From positions 124,001-188,000 of the forward strand of contig NZ_FNPI01000004.1 in the NCBI RefSeq assembly GCF_900107275.1: a stretch of DNA of 64,000 nucleotides. Reading direction: 5' to 3'. Shown here piece by piece: positions 8,339-17,695 of this stretch. Under the pieces are notes generated by a model. It saw only the letters and a program-made list of their open reading frames with translations. It was not told the DNA's origin and did not search any database. A program made the position numbers and the translations under genes. The DNA comes from Evansella caseinilytica. GTDB taxonomy: Bacteria > Bacillota > Bacilli > Bacillales > Salisediminibacteriaceae. Each line of letters begins with the position of its first letter. Position 1 is the first letter of the stretch.

Positions 8339-9265
8339 GTGAAAGTATTTGATTTGCACTGTGATGTTCTGCTAAAGCTGTGGGAAGACCGCAGCCGGTC
8401 GTTTGCGGATCATCCGGATCTGGAGGCAAATTATCAAAGATTGCGGACAGGAAATGTGCGCGTGCAAGTTTTTGCCGTTTTTTTAATGCCGGAGATTCCC
8501 GCGGATTTAAAATTTCAGTATGCTTTGGAGCAAGTAGATCTTTTTCATCACGAGGTTCTCGCCAAGCATGAAAACATGAAAAAAATCGGACGCTGGGAAG
8601 ACATCCTGCAATTACAGGATGGAGAAATCGGCGCGGTGCTCGCTCTGGAAGGGGCAGACGCGTTCGGGAACGACTTAATGAAATTGCGGACGCTTTATCA
8701 GCTCGGTGTAAAATCCGTCGGAATGACGTGGAACAATGCCAATCTATGTGCCGATGGCGTGGGAGAGCCGAGGGGCGGTGGTCTGACAGAACTAGGCTTT
8801 GAAGTTGTCCGCTTAAACAACGAACATCGCGTTTGGACAGATGTTTCCCATCTTGCGGAAGCAGGTTTCTGGGATGTCATGAACGCGGCGGATTATCCTG
8901 TGGCAACGCATTCGAATTCAAAAACGATCTGCAATCATCGACGGAATTTAACCGATGAACAGGCGCAGGCTATTTTTAATAAAAACGGTTTTATCGGTCT
9001 CGTTTTTAATCCGCCGTTCATTACCGGCGGCGAACAGGCGACGATAGACGACTTGCTGAAGCATGTGGAGCACTTTTGCGCCTTGGGGGGAAGGCGTCAT
9101 ATCGCGTTCGGTTCCGATTTCGACGGCATTGTCCATCATGTCAATGGTCTGGAGCATGCCGGCTTCTATCCCGCGTTGATCAACGAACTGCTGAAGCGCT
9201 ACAGTGAGGAAGAAGTCAGAGGGTTCGCTTACAAAAATATTGTTGACCGCCTGCCGCTTTCGTAA
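8339..9265 (+). CDS. membrane dipeptidase family protein (peptidase M19)
   Basis: A 308-residue zinc dipeptidase of the renal-dipeptidase family. Visible ligands are the N-terminal HxD (H7, D9 in FDLHCD), the bridging Glu in LALEGADAF (about residue 105), and histidines in THSN and in the DVSHLAE region. GSDFDG near residue 258 matches the family's C-terminal motif. There is no signal peptide, so it is probably cytosolic despite the family name. The start is GTG 8339, with GGAGGGG five bases upstream; a longer in-frame start at 8216 would overlap fumC and lacks a site. It may cleave dipeptides or D-amino-acid-containing peptides. Confidence 0.88.
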   Translation: MKVFDLHCDVLLKLWEDRSRSFADHPDLEANYQRLRTGNVRVQVFAVFLMPEIPADLKFQYALEQVDLFHHEVLAKHENMKKIGRWEDILQLQDGEIGAVLALEGADAFGNDLMKLRTLYQLGVKSVGMTWNNANLCADGVGEPRGGGLTELGFEVVRLNNEHRVWTDVSHLAEAGFWDVMNAADYPVATHSNSKTICNHRRNLTDEQAQAIFNKNGFIGLVFNPPFITGGEQATIDDLLKHVEHFCALGGRRHIAFGSDFDGIVHHVNGLEHAGFYPALINELLKRYSEEEVRGFAYKNIVDRLPLS

Positions 9266-9388
9266 AATTTTTTGAGCAACAGCCGCTGATTTGTCAGAAG
9301 CTGGCCGGTGCCGTTGCTTTTCCAACAACTGCAGTGCGGGAACAATCGAAAGCGGTGAAAAAAGCTGAAGAAATGAAGGGATGCACTT

Positions 9389-10261
9389 TTGAAAAAATAT
9401 ATTGCCGATTGTATCCGGATGGTTGGGGATGAAACAGGCATCAAGCAGACAGTCCGTCTTTCCGGAGGAGAGATTAATGATGTATATTATTGTTTGACCG
9501 GCGTCCGCCCATATTTAGTGAAATTAAACAGCCGGGTTTCCGGTAGTTTTTTTGACGCAGAACGGGATGGTCTAAACGAGCTGCGCACAGCGGGGAAAGT
9601 GAATGTTCCGGCTGTTTACGGAATATATGAAAACGGCGGGGACGTCCGCGGTCTGGTGCTTGAATGGATTTCCGGTGAAAAATCAGCCGGCATCATGGAG
9701 AAACTGGGCAGGGCCGTTGCTAAGCTGCACCAGGTGAAAGAAACGCATTTCGGTTATCAACGAGATACCTATATCGGGGAAATGCTGCAAACTAACGGCT
9801 GGTATCAGGACTGGAGACAATACTTTTCTGAAAACAGGCTGGTACCACAAATAAACGGAGCCATCGCTAAGCAATTGCTGCCCAAAAGCAGAAGAAGCGG
9901 TTTAGAATATATAATAGAAAACTTGGAACGCTGGGTGCCTGGAGACGTCAGCCCCGCTTTGTTGCACGGCGATTTGTGGGCAGGAAACTGGCTGACAAAC
10001 GCTGAAGGAGAACCATGTTTTATCGATCCTTCGGTTTTTTACGGGCATCATGAAATGGAATTAGCTTATACCGAACTGTTCGGAGGATTTTCTGAACGAT
10101 TTTACGGTGCTTACAAGGAGGTCCAGCCGTTGGCAAAAGAATACTGTGAACGCAAACCGCTGTACCAGCTTTTTTATCTACTGGTTCACCTCAATGTCTT
10201 TGGGGAAAAATACGGTACAATGATCGATGAAGTCATTGCTGGTTATGTTCCAAAAAAATAA
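9389..10261 (+). CDS. fructosamine kinase family protein
   Basis: A 290-residue member of the fructosamine-3-kinase/APH fold. Such enzymes phosphorylate ketosamines (glycated amines or proteins) so that the sugar is shed. The catalytic loop [12 protein letters not shown], the metal-binding [16 protein letters not shown] and a kinase-like N-lobe ([11 protein letters not shown]) are visible. The start is TTG 9389, preceded by GAAGGGA; no ATG is available upstream. Fourteen bases separate it from msrA, so a damage-repair operon (deglycation plus methionine sulfoxide repair) is inferred. Confidence 0.85.
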   Translation: MKKYIADCIRMVGDETGIKQTVRLSGGEINDVYYCLTGVRPYLVKLNSRVSGSFFDAERDGLNELRTAGKVNVPAVYGIYENGGDVRGLVLEWISGEKSAGIMEKLGRAVAKLHQVKETHFGYQRDTYIGEMLQTNGWYQDWRQYFSENRLVPQINGAIAKQLLPKSRRSGLEYIIENLERWVPGDVSPALLHGDLWAGNWLTNAEGEPCFIDPSVFYGHHEMELAYTELFGGFSERFYGAYKEVQPLAKEYCERKPLYQLFYLLVHLNVFGEKYGTMIDEVIAGYVPKK

Positions 10262-10275
10262 GGGGGATGATAGGG

Positions 10276-10809
10276 ATGAGCGGGCAAGCATTGAAAAAAG
10301 CAACTTTTGCCGGAGGATGTTTTTGGTGCATGGTTTCTCCGTTTGATGAGCAGCCGGGAATTCACAACGTTATTTCCGGATACACCGGCGGCCATGTGGA
10401 AAATCCGACATACGAGCAAGTGTGTTCTAATCAAACGGGACATTTGGAAGCGGTACAAATCACCTATGATCCGGCTGTTTTCCCATATGAAAAGCTGCTG
10501 GAGCTGTTTTGGTCGCAAATCGACCCCACCGACCCCGGTGGCCAATTTCACGATCGCGGCGAGTCTTATAAAACGGCGATTTTTTACCATGATGAAGAGC
10601 AGAAACAACTCGCGCTGCAATCAAAGCTGTCGCTGGAGCAAAGCGGGCGTTTCACCAAGCCGGTTGTGACAGAAATCATCGAAGCAGCTGTCTTTTATCC
10701 CGCGGAAGAATATCACCAGCATTATTACAAGAAAAACCCGCTCCACTACCAGCTGTATCGCAAAGGAAGCGGCCGTGAAGATTATATTAAACAGCACTGG
10801 GAGGAATAA
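10276..10809 (+). CDS. msrA: peptide-methionine (S)-S-oxide reductase
   Basis: Reduces the S epimer of methionine sulfoxide in proteins. It has 177 residues, with the active-site GGCFWC (C15) and the conserved EEYHQHY near residue 140. The start is ATG 10276, nine bases after AGGGGG; an in-frame ATG at 10267 would leave no spacing. It forms a tight pair with msrB (3 bp gap) and follows the fructosamine kinase gene. Confidence 0.95.
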   Translation: MSGQALKKATFAGGCFWCMVSPFDEQPGIHNVISGYTGGHVENPTYEQVCSNQTGHLEAVQITYDPAVFPYEKLLELFWSQIDPTDPGGQFHDRGESYKTAIFYHDEEQKQLALQSKLSLEQSGRFTKPVVTEIIEAAVFYPAEEYHQHYYKKNPLHYQLYRKGSGREDYIKQHWEE

Positions 10810-10812
10810 CTG

Positions 10813-11241
10813 ATGAATCAGGAGGAAAAGAAACAGAAGCTGACGCCGATACAATACGAAGTCACGCAAAACAACAGCACGGAGCCGCCGTTTCAGAATG
10901 AATATTGGAACTTTTTCAAAGCTGGAATATATGTGGATGTCGTTTCCGGTGAACCGCTGTTCAGCTCCAAGGATAAATTTGATGCCCACTGCGGCTGGCC
11001 AAGCTTTACAAAACCGCTTCATGATGAACAGCTCGTGGAGAAAGAAGATCGCAGCCATTCAATGATCCGTACAGAAGTTAGGAGTAAGCAAGGCGACTCC
11101 CATTTAGGCCACGTTTTTGAAGATGGTCCGGCACCTACTGGATTAAGATATTGCATTAATTCGGCGGCGCTGAGATTTATTCCGCAAGAAGATTTGGAAA
11201 AGGAAGGCTACGGTCAATATAAGAAATTGTTTACGGATTAA
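10813..11241 (+). CDS. msrB: peptide-methionine (R)-S-oxide reductase
   Basis: Reduces the R epimer of methionine sulfoxide, complementing MsrA. It has 142 residues; the catalytic cysteine is C114 in [11 protein letters not shown], and the family motifs HCGWPSF and GDSHLGHVF are present. The two zinc CxxC pairs found in some MsrB proteins are absent, as in the Bacillus type. The ribosome site GGAGG is embedded in the last codons of msrA, so translation of the two is likely coupled. Confidence 0.95.
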   Translation: MNQEEKKQKLTPIQYEVTQNNSTEPPFQNEYWNFFKAGIYVDVVSGEPLFSSKDKFDAHCGWPSFTKPLHDEQLVEKEDRSHSMIRTEVRSKQGDSHLGHVFEDGPAPTGLRYCINSAALRFIPQEDLEKEGYGQYKKLFTD

Positions 11242-11357
11242 CAAAGCAAACTAACGGCTGTTTGCGGTAACCGGACATTTTGTCTTTTAACCCGCTGTAT
11301 AATTCTTTCACTGCTGGACAGGCTAACGATGAAAAGCATAGCAAGGAGTGAATTAGG

Positions 11358-12026
11358 ATGAAAAAAACAGCGTTGCTTCTTTTTGCATTCATTCTCGGAA
11401 GCTGCTTTTTGGGAGATAGCTTAGGCAAAGCTGCTTCAACAGCCAATATTCGAATCTTTCATGCCTCCACTGACGCACCGAACCTGGATGTATATTTTGA
11501 TAAGGAACAAATGTTCAGCGAAGTCGTTTTTAAAGAAATGTCGCCCTATCAAACGGTTTCCGACGGCGGGTATAAAATGAAGCTTTTTCCGGAAGGGGCA
11601 GATCCCGCCAAAGATAAACCGTTGCTGACGAAGAAATTAAAGTTGAAAGCTGATCGTTCCTATACAATGGCTGTTATCGGTGAACAAAGCCGCTTCGACA
11701 TCTTGTTGATTACCGATGGCGAAGATTCGCAAACGGAAAGGGCGGGCATACGGTTCATCCACCTGTCTCCGGACTTGCCTGCGGTAGACGTTTTTGCCGA
11801 TAAAGAGGAATTATACAGTAAACTCGCTTATAAAAAAACGGGAGATTACATTAAAGTAGAACAAAAAACAGTCAATATTCAATTTCGCGAAGGCAATCAA
11901 AGCAATGCGATATATGAAATACCCAATCTTGAGCTGTTATCCGGAAACAGCTATACTGTTTTCATTTTAGGGTTATTATCCGGAGAGCCGGGACTGGATG
12001 TTGTTATTACATTGGATACAAAATAA
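11358..12026 (+). CDS. secreted DUF4397 protein
   Basis: A 222-residue protein with a signal peptide (about 1-27, cleavage near GKAASTA) and two DUF4397-type repeats, each starting with a similar strand: IRIFHASTDAPNLDVYFD (about 31-48) and IRFIHLSPDLPAVDVFAD (about 131-148). The domains are beta-sandwich-like and found on exported proteins, often near the cell wall; function is unknown. AAGGAGTG precedes the ATG. It stands alone between msrB and a hairpin. Confidence 0.85.
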   Translation: MKKTALLLFAFILGSCFLGDSLGKAASTANIRIFHASTDAPNLDVYFDKEQMFSEVVFKEMSPYQTVSDGGYKMKLFPEGADPAKDKPLLTKKLKLKADRSYTMAVIGEQSRFDILLITDGEDSQTERAGIRFIHLSPDLPAVDVFADKEELYSKLAYKKTGDYIKVEQKTVNIQFREGNQSNAIYEIPNLELLSGNSYTVFILGLLSGEPGLDVVITLDTK

Positions 12027-12040
12027 GTGGAAAACGACAG

Positions 12041-12076
12041 CGGGAGTGGCGATACGTTCCACTCCCGTTAATGTTT
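12041..12076 (+). terminator. probable terminator after the DUF4397 gene
   Basis: CGGGAGTGG (12041-12049) and CCACTCCCG (12059-12067) form a perfect 9-bp stem with a 9-base loop, followed by the weak T-rich TTAATGTTTATG. Confidence 0.6.
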
Positions 12077-12190
12077 ATGTAATACAACTGTCATCGTTTT
12101 ATACTTGCAGCGATAATAAAAAAATGATTTCATTAATAGAGGATGCTCGATATAATGCGGATGCAATATTTTAACTGTTAAGGTGATAAA

Positions 12191-13333
12191 ATGGGTGCAG
12201 TATTGAAAAAGAAAAAGCCTCTGATCTTGTTCGTGCTCGTGTTCATCGTTTTGAACGCGGGTCTGTATCAACCGGTATACGCAAATGATTCGCCGGAGCC
12301 TGATTTGACAAGTGAGGCATTTATACTAATGGACAGCAGCACAGGAAAAATCCTATATGAAGAAAATAGCCGAAAACCGATGTATCCGGCAAGCATCACA
12401 AAAATTTTAACAGCGATTATCGCCATTGAAACACATGGTTTAAATGAACTGGTAACTGTGAGCAGCAAGGCAGTGGAGGCGGACGGCACCCGCGTGTATT
12501 TGCTCGAAGGCGAACAAATGACATTGGCTCAGCTATTGCAGGGGCTGATGGTCAGTTCTGGAAATGATGCAGCTATCGCGATTGCTGAACACATCGATGG
12601 TTCTGTTGCCGCTTTTGCAGAACGGATGAACCGGTTTGCGGAGAAGCGGATCGGTGTCACGACATCCAACTTTACCAATCCACACGGGCTTTTTGAGGAA
12701 GAGCATATAACCACTGCCCTTGATATGGCGAAAATCAGCGCCTACGCGATGAAAAACAAAGCTTTTCGTGAACTGGTATCGACGGAGTATGTTGATTGGG
12801 TAGGCGAAGGCTGGGAAACACAGCTGTATAATCATCATCCGCTCTTGCGCAATCAGGAGCATGTTATCGGCATTAAAAACGGATATGTGCAACCTTCAGG
12901 CTATACTTTATCGACAGCAGCCAAGATCGGCAGCACGGAGTTGATTACAGTAACCTTGAATTCTCCTTCCAGATATAACGCGGAAAAAGATACGCTTGCA
13001 CTGCTGGAATACGGCTTCGACAATTATGAAACGAAATGGATTGATTTTGCAGGAGAACCGCTGCTGGCCAACTTTATCTATCCGGACGCGGCGCCGGTCA
13101 CGGTAAAAAAGGGAGAACCGATGCATTACAATATTTCCGAACAGGGATTTGTCACCATCTATAATGACGAGAAGCATACGTTGAATGTAATAGAACTGGA
13201 AGAGAGACAAAGGATAAATCTCCCGAAATATGTTTTTTTGCTGGAGCCGGAAGCTAATCATGCAGAGAAAAACGAAAACGGATTTTTCTCCTGGCTGGAC
13301 TGGTTTATCATAACAGGGTTTCATTTTCTTTAA
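12191..13333 (+). CDS. D-alanyl-D-alanine carboxypeptidase (S11 family), variant third motif
   Basis: A 380-residue DacA/DacB/DacF-type penicillin-binding protein that would trim the terminal D-Ala of peptidoglycan stem peptides. A signal peptide or anchor covers 1-31. The nucleophile motif SITK is S68-K71 and the SxN motif is S123-G-N125. The third motif, normally KTG, reads K229-N-G231 in IGIKNGYVQPSGY. A C-terminal beta domain follows, and the protein ends in a short hydrophobic/aromatic helix (FFSWLDWFIITGFHF) fitting a membrane anchor. AAGGTGAT precedes the ATG. It is followed by a strong terminator, so it is monocistronic. Confidence 0.88.
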   Translation: MGAVLKKKKPLILFVLVFIVLNAGLYQPVYANDSPEPDLTSEAFILMDSSTGKILYEENSRKPMYPASITKILTAIIAIETHGLNELVTVSSKAVEADGTRVYLLEGEQMTLAQLLQGLMVSSGNDAAIAIAEHIDGSVAAFAERMNRFAEKRIGVTTSNFTNPHGLFEEEHITTALDMAKISAYAMKNKAFRELVSTEYVDWVGEGWETQLYNHHPLLRNQEHVIGIKNGYVQPSGYTLSTAAKIGSTELITVTLNSPSRYNAEKDTLALLEYGFDNYETKWIDFAGEPLLANFIYPDAAPVTVKKGEPMHYNISEQGFVTIYNDEKHTLNVIELEERQRINLPKYVFLLEPEANHAEKNENGFFSWLDWFIITGFHFL

Positions 13334-13388
13334 CTTATCTGTTGTGCCCTCCTGTTTGAACACAATCTTATAGAACGGCAATTGGAAA

Positions 13389-13429
13389 AAAACTTTGGAG
13401 ACAACAGCATCTGTCTCCAAAGTTTTTTT
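13389..13429 (+). terminator. Rho-independent terminator of the carboxypeptidase gene
   Basis: The left arm AAACTTTGGAGACA (13390-13403) pairs perfectly with TGTCTCCAAAGTTT (13412-13425), and the stem runs into a T-tract. Confidence 0.93.
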
Positions 13430-13542
13430 CAAACGTTTTACATACCCGCCGAAGAACCAATAACTTGATTGTAAAAACGCCGCCGGCTTTTACTGCCATA
13501 TAGTGAAGGGAATATTTTACAGGTGTATCAGAGAAATTCATT

Positions 13543-13572
13543 TTGAAAGTTCGACAAAATTAATGATAAAAT
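13543..13572 (+). promoter_or_regulatory. candidate sigma-A promoter of the esterase gene
   Basis: TTGAAA (13543-13548), an 18-bp spacer and TAAAAT (13567-13572). It would give a long leader of about 280 bases holding a dispersed element and a hairpin. A 27-codon frame at 13602 has no ribosome site and is not called. Confidence 0.5.
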
Positions 13573-13697
13573 GTAGTTACTCATCAATCTGATGTATAAC
13601 AATGAATGTTACAGCGGCAGGCTGCTGCTGGGGCAACTTACAGCTGGTGTCGAAGAAACGATTTTCCGGTAAATGTATATACTAAACTATAAGCATG

Positions 13698-13787
13698 CGT
13701 GTTCAAAAAGGAGCAGGTACGGTGAACGGCAAAGGGACATGATGGCGGCTTTGCGGCAATGTCACCCGGATTTTTGAACATCTTGAA
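13698..13787 (+). repeat. GTTCAAAAAG element, internally shortened long form
   Basis: It begins GTGTTCAAAAAGGAG and ends CCCGGATTTTTGAACATC, matching the ends of the long copies at 49298-49446 and 52658-52821 but with a shorter, different middle. It lies between the predicted promoter and the ribosome site of the esterase gene. Confidence 0.75.
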
Positions 13788-13794
13788 TGATGGG

Positions 13795-13828
13795 AAGCTG
13801 ATCCGCAAAGACGTTGGGATCAGCTTTT
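13795..13828 (+). promoter_or_regulatory. leader hairpin upstream of the esterase gene
   Basis: AAGCTGATCC (13795-13804) and GGATCAGCTT (13817-13826) form a perfect 10-bp stem followed by TT. It ends only 35 bp before the ATG. It could be an attenuator-like terminator or a terminator for a short upstream RNA. Confidence 0.55.
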
Positions 13829-13862
13829 GACAACGGGAATAAGTCTGGGAGGCGGAAGATAA

Positions 13863-15047
13863 ATGAAACGGGGAAAGCGGTTATTAAAAAGTTTATTTCT
13901 TTTAAGCTCTTGTTTAGTTGTTATGGTATTCTTTCTGATCGCCGTTTCTGTTTATTTGTGGCAGACAACAGACGAGGGCAGATTGCCTGCTAAAACTGCG
14001 GTTGTCCTGCATGCGATCAATAACAACCTCGTGGATTTAGATATCAATATCCGCCTCCCGAAAATTGTAACGGGCGAGCAAAGCGGAACCAGTCCACTTT
14101 TGCGGGAAGATATATATATTTCTGTGCCCGGGGATGTTCAAATACCTTTGCGCATCTACCGTCCGCAAGGGGAAGGACCGTTTCCGATTATCATGTATTA
14201 TCATGGGGGCGCTTTCATACAAGGCTATGGAGATATCGATACGCATGATAATCTTATCCGGGCGCTCGCTGCCAGGACAAACAGCGTCGTGATTGCGGTC
14301 GGTTACCGGGTGGCGCCGGATCATATCTTTCCTGCCGCAATAGAAGACAGCTATACTGCTATTTTGTGGGCGGTTGACAATGCCCATACGTATCAGGGAG
14401 ATCCGGCGAAGATTAATGTGGCCGGTGACAGTGCCGGGGGGAATATTGCCACTGTCATGACATTGATGGCTCGTGACAGAAACGGACCGAAAATTACCTC
14501 CCAAGTATTACTTTATCCATTAACGACTTTTCAAGATATTCCTTTGGAATCGAGAGAACAATATGACAGCGGGTATTATTTGCTGTCCAGACAAGTAATG
14601 TACAGAGCAAGAGAGCTGTATACTCCGGAAGAACAAATGTGGTCCAGCCCGTACACCTCTCCGTTACAGGCAGAGAACTTAAACGATCTTCCGCCGGCAT
14701 TAATTATCACCGCCGAGTTCGATCCGCTGCGTGATGAAGGTGAAGCGTATGCAGAAAGATTGGCTGAATTCGGGATTCAAGTGCGGGCTACACGCTATAA
14801 CGGCGTGATGCACGGGTTCGTGTCCTTCTATGAAGTGATGCAAAGCGGTCAGTACGGTCTGCAGGAAACGGCCAGCTTTTTAAGGCAGGTTAATCAGGGA
14901 ATGTTGCAGATTCCATCCCCGTATCAGTTGCAAGTTCGTCAGGTGCCCCAAGGCTTTGACCGGGTGAAAGACCAGACGGAAGCGTTTGCCATTGCTGCAT
15001 ATTTACTTGGACGTTCAGGATTAAACATGTTTACTCGTCAGGAATAA
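13863..15047 (+). CDS. membrane-anchored alpha/beta hydrolase (HSL/Aes-type esterase)
   Basis: A 394-residue esterase/lipase of the hormone-sensitive-lipase family. An N-terminal transmembrane anchor spans about 11-33, so the catalytic domain is probably outside the membrane. The oxyanion motif HGG is at 114-116; the triad is S190 (GDSAGG), D287 (EFDPLRDEG) and H317 (MHGF). The last 60 residues extend beyond the usual fold. The start is ATG 13863, with GGGAGG about ten bases upstream. A GC-rich hairpin (15066-15097) follows. The substrate is unknown. Confidence 0.88.
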   Translation: MKRGKRLLKSLFLLSSCLVVMVFFLIAVSVYLWQTTDEGRLPAKTAVVLHAINNNLVDLDINIRLPKIVTGEQSGTSPLLREDIYISVPGDVQIPLRIYRPQGEGPFPIIMYYHGGAFIQGYGDIDTHDNLIRALAARTNSVVIAVGYRVAPDHIFPAAIEDSYTAILWAVDNAHTYQGDPAKINVAGDSAGGNIATVMTLMARDRNGPKITSQVLLYPLTTFQDIPLESREQYDSGYYLLSRQVMYRARELYTPEEQMWSSPYTSPLQAENLNDLPPALIITAEFDPLRDEGEAYAERLAEFGIQVRATRYNGVMHGFVSFYEVMQSGQYGLQETASFLRQVNQGMLQIPSPYQLQVRQVPQGFDRVKDQTEAFAIAAYLLGRSGLNMFTRQE

Positions 15048-15065
15048 ACCACCTACATTACCGGA

Positions 15066-15097
15066 CCGCGTTGGGCGCTGAGGAGTGCTCAACGCGG
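15066..15097 (+). terminator. GC-rich hairpin after the esterase gene
   Basis: CCGCGTTG (15066-15073) and CAACGCGG (15090-15097) form a perfect 8-bp stem, but no T-run follows, so termination is uncertain. Confidence 0.4.
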
Positions 15098-15160
15098 GCG
15101 GATGCACAACTTTCCGCTCCCCTTGCGTGAAAAGGAATCGAGAAGGAGGTACTTGTAACG

Positions 15161-15673
15161 ATGAAACAAAACTATTCTCTATACATCACGAAACTGCTGG
15201 CGATCTTTCAAATAGTATTTGTCATCTGTTATTTTGTGTACTTCCTTTATATTGGTTTGCAGTGGGGTTTTGGGGAAAGAATGAAATTGCTGCTTTTTTC
15301 TGACAGCGTTTATATATTTTTGTTCGTTTCGACCATTGGTTTACTTACTTTCCGCCGCTGGGGTTGGTGGCTTTCGATCATCCTTTATGCGAAGCTGTTG
15401 CTTGCGCGTGCCGTCACTGTTATTGCAACGTTTGTCAATATCCGGTTCGGATTCATCGCTGAAACGCTCCACATCTATCTATTTCTCAGCGATCTATTGC
15501 TGATTCTGTTATTTGCGGTGATCATTGTGTTTTTTACCCGCCCGGCCACGAAAAAACTGTACGGTATATCACTTTCAGGTGTGAGATTATTTTTCCTCGC
15601 CGGAACCAGCGCCGTTATCGTTTATTTCATCTATTTTATCGTCATGCTGCTCATGGTTAACTCGTTTTTATAA
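15161..15673 (+). CDS. four-helix membrane protein of unknown function
   Basis: A 170-residue protein with four evident hydrophobic segments (about 10-35, 45-65, 70-90, 103-125) and a fifth at the C-terminus (about 142-168). GAAGGAGG precedes the ATG. No family is recognised. It sits alone between the esterase gene and a short dispersed repeat. Confidence 0.75.
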   Translation: MKQNYSLYITKLLAIFQIVFVICYFVYFLYIGLQWGFGERMKLLLFSDSVYIFLFVSTIGLLTFRRWGWWLSIILYAKLLLARAVTVIATFVNIRFGFIAETLHIYLFLSDLLLILLFAVIIVFFTRPATKKLYGISLSGVRLFFLAGTSAVIVYFIYFIVMLLMVNSFL

Positions 15674-15687
15674 GCCTGCTTAAGAGG

Positions 15688-15730
15688 CGTGTTCCAAAAG
15701 GTATAAAGCGATCTTTGGAACAACCACTTA
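15688..15730. repeat. short form of the GTTCAAAAAG inverted-repeat element
   Basis: CGTGTTCCAAAAGG and CTTTGGAACAACCACTTA enclose TATAAAGCGAT. Both arms carry matching C/G changes (GTTCC with GGAAC), so pairing is kept relative to the other copies. Confidence 0.75.
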
Positions 15731-15851
15731 GAACTGGTATGAGCTCTATATTGACACGCTGCCGGATGACTGCGGTATACTTTTTTAAGGCGCAAAAGAA
15801 GTTCTCCACTTACAGATTGCAAACATAATGAAGGGTGAGGGTAGGTTAACC

Positions 15852-17015
15852 ATGGAACAATTTATTAACGAAAAAGTAAAGTCGATACAAATTTCCGGTA
15901 TCCGGCAATTTTTTAACCGGGTTTCACAATACCCCGATGCGGTTCAATTAACGCTGGGCCAACCTGATTTTCATACACCGGATCATGTTAAGCGAGCGGC
16001 CAAAGCCGCGATCGATGCCAATCAGACTACATATACAAGAAACGCCGGCGACAGCAGGCTGCTTCAAGCTGCGAGTGAATTTGTCAGACAACGCTACGGA
16101 TTAACGTATGACCCTGAGACGGAAATTTTAACAACCATCGGCGCATCCCAGGCGATCGATGTCACATTGCGTACCATATTGGAGCCGGGGACGGAGGTTA
16201 TTCTTCCCGGCCCGGTGTATCCTGCTTACGCACCGATCATTGCTTTGTGCGGGGCGACGCCAGTCTATGTGGATACTCGCCACAGCGGTTTTAAACTCAC
16301 CACGAAGCAAATAGAAGCAAACCGAACTGGAAAAACAAGAGCGGTGATCCTGCCGTATCCTTCAAACCCTACCGGAGCGGTGCTTACATATGATGAAGCG
16401 GAAAAGCTAGCGGAGTATTTTAATGACCAGCAACTTTTTATACTATCAGATGAAATTTATTCAGAGCTGAATTATGATCAGGAACACGTTTCCATCGCGC
16501 AATTTCCCGGAATGAAGGAAAAAACGATCGTCATTAACGGATTATCCAAATCCCATTCGATGACGGGCTGGCGGATTGGCTTCGCCTTTGCGCCTGCCTA
16601 TTTGCTGAAGCATATGCTCAAAGTTCATCAGTATAATGTCAGCTGCGCTTCATCGATTTCGCAACAGGCGGCATTGGTCGCATTAACCGACGGATTAACA
16701 GATCCGATAGCAATGAAACGGGAATATCAGGCGCGCAGGGATTATATAGTTTCAAGATTGGCATCCATGGGAATGGAGGTGCAGAAGCCGGCGGGAGCCT
16801 TTTACGTTTTTCCTTCGATTGAAGAATCGAAGCTGGCCTCGCTTGACTTTGCCGTCCGCTTACTGGAAACGGAAAAATTAGCAGTTGTCCCCGGTGATGC
16901 TTTTTCTTCTCTCGGGGAAGGGTATATTCGTTTGTCTTACGCATATGCAATCAAAGAGCTGGAAGAAGCAATGAATCGTTTGGAACGCTTTTGGAAAACA
17001 TTAGGAAAAGGGTGA
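15852..17015 (+). CDS. patA: N-acetyl-L,L-diaminopimelate aminotransferase (PatA)
   Basis: A 387-residue class I PLP aminotransferase. In Bacillus, PatA makes N-acetyl-L,L-DAP in the acetylase branch of lysine/diaminopimelate synthesis. The PLP lysine is K233 in INGLSKSHSMTGWRIGF; YPSNPTGAVLT and the downstream HQYNVSCASSISQ stretch closely follow remembered B. subtilis PatA. The start is the ATG at 15852, in-frame after GGGTGAGGGTAGG; the upstream ATG at 15828 has no site. The next gene starts 5 bp after the stop. Confidence 0.9.
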   Translation: MEQFINEKVKSIQISGIRQFFNRVSQYPDAVQLTLGQPDFHTPDHVKRAAKAAIDANQTTYTRNAGDSRLLQAASEFVRQRYGLTYDPETEILTTIGASQAIDVTLRTILEPGTEVILPGPVYPAYAPIIALCGATPVYVDTRHSGFKLTTKQIEANRTGKTRAVILPYPSNPTGAVLTYDEAEKLAEYFNDQQLFILSDEIYSELNYDQEHVSIAQFPGMKEKTIVINGLSKSHSMTGWRIGFAFAPAYLLKHMLKVHQYNVSCASSISQQAALVALTDGLTDPIAMKREYQARRDYIVSRLASMGMEVQKPAGAFYVFPSIEESKLASLDFAVRLLETEKLAVVPGDAFSSLGEGYIRLSYAYAIKELEEAMNRLERFWKTLGKG

Positions 17016-17020
17016 TGGCG

Positions 17021-17695
17021 ATGTGCGGGCGTTTTACACTGTATGCTGATCCAGAGTTTTTGTCGGAGTATGTGGAACTGGAAAATATTGCGGAGATTGA
17101 TTTGCAGCCGAGATTTAATATTGCTCCAAGCCAGCCGGTCCTGACAATGGTTCAGGGAGTAAACGGCTTTCGGGGCGGCTACATGCGTTGGGGGCTGATT
17201 CCGTTTTGGGCAAAGGACCCATCCGCCGGTTACAAAATGATTAACGCAAGATTGGAGACGGTGCAGGAAAAACGCTCCTTTCGTCCGCTTGTGGGAAAAC
17301 GTCATTGTCTCATCATTGCAGACGGCTTTTATGAATGGAAAAAAGAGAAAACGGGAAAACAGCCGTTTTATATTCGGCTCGCAACTGGCGAGCCGCTGCT
17401 GTTTGCCGGACTGTGGGATCGCTGGAAAGACGGGGATGGAAAGGAGACAATCAGCTGCACGATCTTGACGACGGCGGCGAATGACTTAATGAAGGAGCTC
17501 CATGATCGGATGCCTGTCATCGTCCCGAAGGAAAAATGGGGGGAATGGCTGCAATTGAAGGCAGTCGATGAACAACGTGCAGAACCATTTTTTCGCCCGT
17601 TTCCCTCAAAGCTCATGCACGCTTACCCTGTATCCACAATGGTGAATCATCCGAAAAACAATTCCGCCGATTGTATCAGGGAGATTCGTCTTTAA
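17021..17695 (+). CDS. SRAP domain protein (YedK/HMCES family)
   Basis: A 224-residue SOS-response-associated peptidase. Family members crosslink covalently to abasic sites in single-stranded DNA through Cys2, exposed after removal of Met1. The protein begins MCGRF, so C2 is in place; the other conserved residues lie in RFNIAPSQ, DGFYEWKK (Glu) and ELHDRMPVI (His). The start is ATG 17021, after GGGTGAT; a longer start would bury the essential cysteine. It is 5 bp from patA, apparently co-transcribed, without functional logic. Confidence 0.95.
   Translation: MCGRFTLYADPEFLSEYVELENIAEIDLQPRFNIAPSQPVLTMVQGVNGFRGGYMRWGLIPFWAKDPSAGYKMINARLETVQEKRSFRPLVGKRHCLIIADGFYEWKKEKTGKQPFYIRLATGEPLLFAGLWDRWKDGDGKETISCTILTTAANDLMKELHDRMPVIVPKEKWGEWLQLKAVDEQRAEPFFRPFPSKLMHAYPVSTMVNHPKNNSADCIREIRL

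Noticed and set aside
13602-13685. 27-codon leader peptide upstream of the esterase gene
   Set aside because: There is no ribosome site, and it is unrelated to the hairpin that follows.
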